Shown piece after piece: positions 5,801 through 7,579 of a stretch of 7,579 bases of DNA (positions are counted from its first letter, which is position 1; every line of letters begins with the position of its first letter). Source of the stretch: Streptomyces sp. NRRL F-5630 (GTDB lineage: Bacteria; Actinomycetota; Actinomycetes; Streptomycetales; Streptomycetaceae); contig NZ_JOGO01000129.1 in the NCBI RefSeq assembly GCF_000719475.1, forward strand, positions 1 through 7,579. The letters are read 5' to 3'. The notes beneath the pieces are model-generated. The model saw only the letters and a list, made by a program, of their open reading frames with translations, ran no database searches and had not been told where the DNA came from. Made by a program: the position numbers and the translations under genes.

Positions 5801-6037
5801 GTGGGTGCACAGGACTATGACGGGCAGTTGCTGGAGTCGGTCGCCGTGCGGCGGCGGAGGTTGCGGGATGCCGTGGTGTTCGGGGGGCGGCGCAGCCGGC
5901 GGGCCTGGGACGAACGGGTGGGGAAGGCCGTCGTCGGGATGGTGATCGCGGCGGTGCTGTGCGCGGGGTGCGTGGGGTGGTCGTTCCTCTCGCACCGGGT
6001 GATCGGGAAGAGCACGTACGGGGTGTCGACGCGGTGA
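5801..6037 (+). CDS. Small single-pass membrane protein preceding EccD
   Basis: The product has 78 residues from GTG 5801, where an exact GGAGG lies 8 bases upstream. ATG 5780, with GGGGGA 8 bases upstream, would add seven residues (MDGEGVV) and remains possible. The N-terminal half is strongly basic and presumably cytoplasmic (VRRRRLRDAVVFGGRRSRRA). One hydrophobic helix at about residues 43-64 (AVVGMVIAAVLCAGCVGWSF) contains two Cys, and a short tail follows. Its stop overlaps the EccD start by GTGA, so the two should be co-translated. This suggests a small accessory subunit of the T7SS membrane complex. I do not know a gene name, and the role rests on location and topology. Confidence 0.75.
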   Translation: MGAQDYDGQLLESVAVRRRRLRDAVVFGGRRSRRAWDERVGKAVVGMVIAAVLCAGCVGWSFLSHRVIGKSTYGVSTR

Positions 6038-7356
6038 GTGGTACGGGCGTGCTGAGCAGGGTGACGCTGGTCGGGGAGCGGCGGCGGGCCGATCTGGTCC
6101 TTCCTGCCGGGGAGCCGGTCGGGGTGCTGCTGCCGGAGATCCTGCGGGTGCTCGACGACCGGGTCGGGGAGCGGCCCGAGGTACGGCAGTTGATCACCGT
6201 CGAGGGTGAGGCGCTCGCGCAGGACGTGACGTTGGAGGGCGCCGGGATCGCGGACGGCGCGGTGCTGCGCCTCGTACGGGCCGAGGACGCGCCCTCGGCT
6301 CCGGTCGTGCACGACGTGAGCGACGAGGTCGCCGCCGACCTGGAGGTACGGGCCTGGCGCTGGGGGCCGGGGGCACGGCGCTCCGCGGCCGGGCTCGCGG
6401 CGACCGGCTGGGCGCTCGCCGCCGGGATCGTCGCGCGCGGCGAGGCAGCGCTCGGCACCGTGGCGGGTGTGCTGCTCGTGACCGCCGTGCTGTGTTTCGC
6501 GGCGGCCCCCTTCGTACGGGGCAGGGCCGCGCCCGCCGCCGCGCTGACCGGGGCGGGCGGGGCGCTCTCGGTACTCGCCGCCTGGACGTACGCGGACGCC
6601 GCGGACTGGGGAGGTGCCGCGCGCCTCGCCGGGGCCGCCGGGGCGGTGGGGCTCGCGCTGCTGCTCGCCGCGTGGTGCACGCCGCTCGGGCGCGGCGCGC
6701 TGTTCGGGGCCGGCGCGCTCGGCGTCTCGTTGCTCGTGTGGGAGGCGGTGCTCGCCGCCGGGGGCGCGGTACGGGCCGGGGCGCTCGCCGCCGTCATGGG
6801 TGTCCTCCTGCTCGGCGTGCTGCCCCGGCTCGCGCTCATGGCCTCCGGCCTCACCGCGCTCGACGACCGGCGCGCGGCCGGGGCCTCGGTGAGCCGACAC
6901 CGCGTGGGCACGGCACTCGCGGCGGCCCACCGGGGGCTGAGCCTCGCGACCTGCGTCCTCGCGGTCTCGACGGCGGGGGCGGGGATCGTACTGCTGCGCG
7001 AGGTCTCGGTGTGGACGGTGTCGCTCGCGGCGGCGACTGCGCTCGCCCTCGCGCTGCGCGCCCGCGCCTTCCCGCTCGCCGCGCAGGTCACCGTGCTCCT
7101 CGCCGGGTCCGCCGCCGTGGTCCTCGCGCTGCTCCTCGCCTGGCGTGAACATGCGCAGACGCAAGGGGCGTTGGCGGTGTTCGTGGTGCTCGCCGCGGCC
7201 TGCCTCGCGGTGCTGTTCGTGGAGCCCGCCGAGCACGTACGCGTGCGGGTGCGGCAGGCGGGTGACAGCCTGGAGTCCCTGGCGGTCGTGGCGCTGCTGC
7301 CCCTGCTCCTGGGAGAGTTCGGGGTGTACGCGCGGCTGCTGGACACTTTCTCGTAA
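6034..7356 (+). CDS. eccD: Type VII secretion integral membrane protein EccD
   Basis: The product has 440 residues from GTG 6034, giving MSGTGVLSRVTLVGERRRAD. Residues about 8-85 form a ubiquitin-like (YukD-type) cytoplasmic domain ending in DVTLEGAGIADGAVLRLV. Residues about 115-440 contain 11 hydrophobic segments, for example AAGLAATGWALAAGIVA, VAGVLLVTAVLCFAAAPFV, VLLLGVLPRLALMASGL and VVALLPLLLGEFGVYARLL. A ubiquitin-like head plus 11 membrane helices is diagnostic of EccD, which forms the membrane-spanning vestibule of the ESX/T7SS core complex in the inner membrane. The larger loop between segments 6 and 7 (DDRRAAGASVSRHRVG) fits the family. Length is at the short end of the usual 440-500. 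A 94-base piece of the gene (7192-7285) recurs inverted at the right edge of the window. Confidence 0.95.
   Translation: MSGTGVLSRVTLVGERRRADLVLPAGEPVGVLLPEILRVLDDRVGERPEVRQLITVEGEALAQDVTLEGAGIADGAVLRLVRAEDAPSAPVVHDVSDEVAADLEVRAWRWGPGARRSAAGLAATGWALAAGIVARGEAALGTVAGVLLVTAVLCFAAAPFVRGRAAPAAALTGAGGALSVLAAWTYADAADWGGAARLAGAAGAVGLALLLAAWCTPLGRGALFGAGALGVSLLVWEAVLAAGGAVRAGALAAVMGVLLLGVLPRLALMASGLTALDDRRAAGASVSRHRVGTALAAAHRGLSLATCVLAVSTAGAGIVLLREVSVWTVSLAAATALALALRARAFPLAAQVTVLLAGSAAVVLALLLAWREHAQTQGALAVFVVLAAACLAVLFVEPAEHVRVRVRQAGDSLESLAVVALLPLLLGEFGVYARLLDTFS
7192..7285 (+). repeat. Inverted repeat, left arm (inside eccD)
   Basis: This part of eccD encodes LAAACLAVLFVEPAEHVRVR and the following VRQAGDSLESLA. 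It is the left arm of a long inverted repeat whose right arm fills the last 94 bases of the window. Base p here pairs with base 14771-p. Base-by-base comparison gives 92 of 94 matches, with mismatches at 7268 and 7276 only. Confidence 0.97.
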
Positions 7357-7382
7357 GCGGCGGGTACGGAGCGGGGGACGGT

Positions 7383-7579
7383 ATGACGGCGCCGAGCGAC
7401 TGGCAGCGTGACTTGATACGGGAGGTGGGGGCGGCGGACGCCGGAGGGGAGCGCTCGCGGCCCGGTGACCAGCCCGCGAACCCGCCCGCCAGGGCCTCCA
7501 GGGTGTCACCCGCCTGCCGCACCCGCACGCGTACGTGCTCGGCGGGCTCCACGAACAGCACCGCGAGGCAGGCCGCGGC
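7383..7579 (+). CDS. Start of an unidentified T7SS-operon gene (truncated or chimeric)
   Basis: An open frame begins at ATG 7383 with GGGGGA at 7373-7378 (spacing 4), 26 bases after the eccD stop, and opens MTAPSDWQRDLIREVGAAD. The position and acidic/hydrophobic N-terminus fit another secretion-operon gene read in the same direction, but the family was not recognised from 30-40 residues. From 7486 to the edge the DNA is an inverted copy of eccD, so residues after about 35-40 (PACRTRTRTCSAGS and onward) are probably not part of the native protein. The real gene may be interrupted by a rearrangement, or the sequence may be chimeric. Confidence 0.5.
   Translation, partial: MTAPSDWQRDLIREVGAADAGGERSRPGDQPANPPARASRVSPACRTRTRTCSAGSTNSTARQAA
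7486..7579 (-). repeat. Inverted repeat, right arm (reversed copy of eccD segment at window edge)
   Basis: The reverse complement reproduces eccD 7192-7285. The 76 bases from 7504 to the edge are identical to the left arm; the two mismatches (7495, 7503) lie in the 18 bases next to the junction, and similarity fades within a few bases beyond (further mismatches at 7485 and 7482, then no alignment). Read on the minus strand it encodes LFVEPAEHVRVRVRQAGDTL with Ser-to-Thr and Ser-to-Ala changes relative to EccD, then departs from EccD. The copy reaches the window edge, so its full extent is unknown. Confidence 0.95.

Noticed and set aside
5640..7509. Two minus-strand open frames of more than 560 codons opposite the small membrane protein and eccD
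   Set aside because: Their products are low-complexity Ala/Ser/Pro/Arg or Arg/Gly/Pro text, the usual shadow of high-GC membrane-protein genes; eccD on the plus strand explains the region fully.
7088..7561. A minus-strand frame that begins LFVEPAEHVRVRVRQAGD, suggesting a second EccD
   Set aside because: Only the first 30 or so residues match EccD, because of the inverted repeat; beyond 7486 it is antisense to the next gene and then to eccD itself. A second eccD could exist only beyond the window edge.

Overview
The window is high-GC actinobacterial DNA, most likely Streptomyces or a close relative. Pointers are the G/C-ending codons, the GTG starts, a tRNA-Thr(TGT) without an encoded CCA, IS5-family insertion-sequence debris, and a type VII secretion (T7SS/ESX) gene set of the streptomycete kind (WXG100-like pair, a DUF6507-like protein, EccD) carrying an Imm49-type immunity gene. 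These are family recognitions made by eye; no search was run.

Layout. Positions 1-570 hold insertion-sequence remains: the first codons of an IS5-family transposase on the minus strand, running off the left edge, and on the plus strand a decayed C-terminal piece of a transposase of the same family with three frameshifts and an in-frame stop. Positions 571-754 hold no gene but contain two strong hairpins; the second (713-749) is the likely terminator of the minus-strand tRNA-Thr at 755-828. The gap 829-1010 holds the tRNA promoter and the leader of the rightward operon.

From 1011 to the right edge all genes point rightward and look like one T7SS transcription unit: two small helical WXG100-like proteins (1011-1340, 1397-1705), a DUF6507-like helical protein (1871-2257), an 851-residue secreted polymorphic toxin overlapping it by GTGA (2254-4809), an Imm49-family immunity protein (4825-5694), a small single-pass membrane protein (about 5801-6037), the EccD membrane channel component overlapping it by GTGA (6034-7356), and the start of another gene (7383 onward).

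Proposed working model: the small helical proteins act as secreted partners or chaperones of the T7SS. The large protein carries an N-terminal helical T7SS targeting region, a hydrophobic central region, a disordered Gly/Pro-rich linker, a coiled coil and a C-terminal PD-(D/E)XK-like nuclease tip (D750, E764-x-K766, Q788). Imm49 protects the producer, and EccD helps form the membrane channel. The toxin tip has a clearly lower GC content than the toxin body, and the immunity gene has relaxed codon use, consistent with exchange of toxin-tip/immunity cassettes.

The oddest structure is at the right edge. The last 94 bases are an inverted copy of an internal part of eccD (7192-7285), identical for the 76 bases nearest the edge and with its only two mismatches near the junction. 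This looks like fold-back (snap-back) synthesis, either an assembly or library chimera or a genuine inverted duplication. The gene starting at 7383 should not be trusted beyond about 7485-7503.
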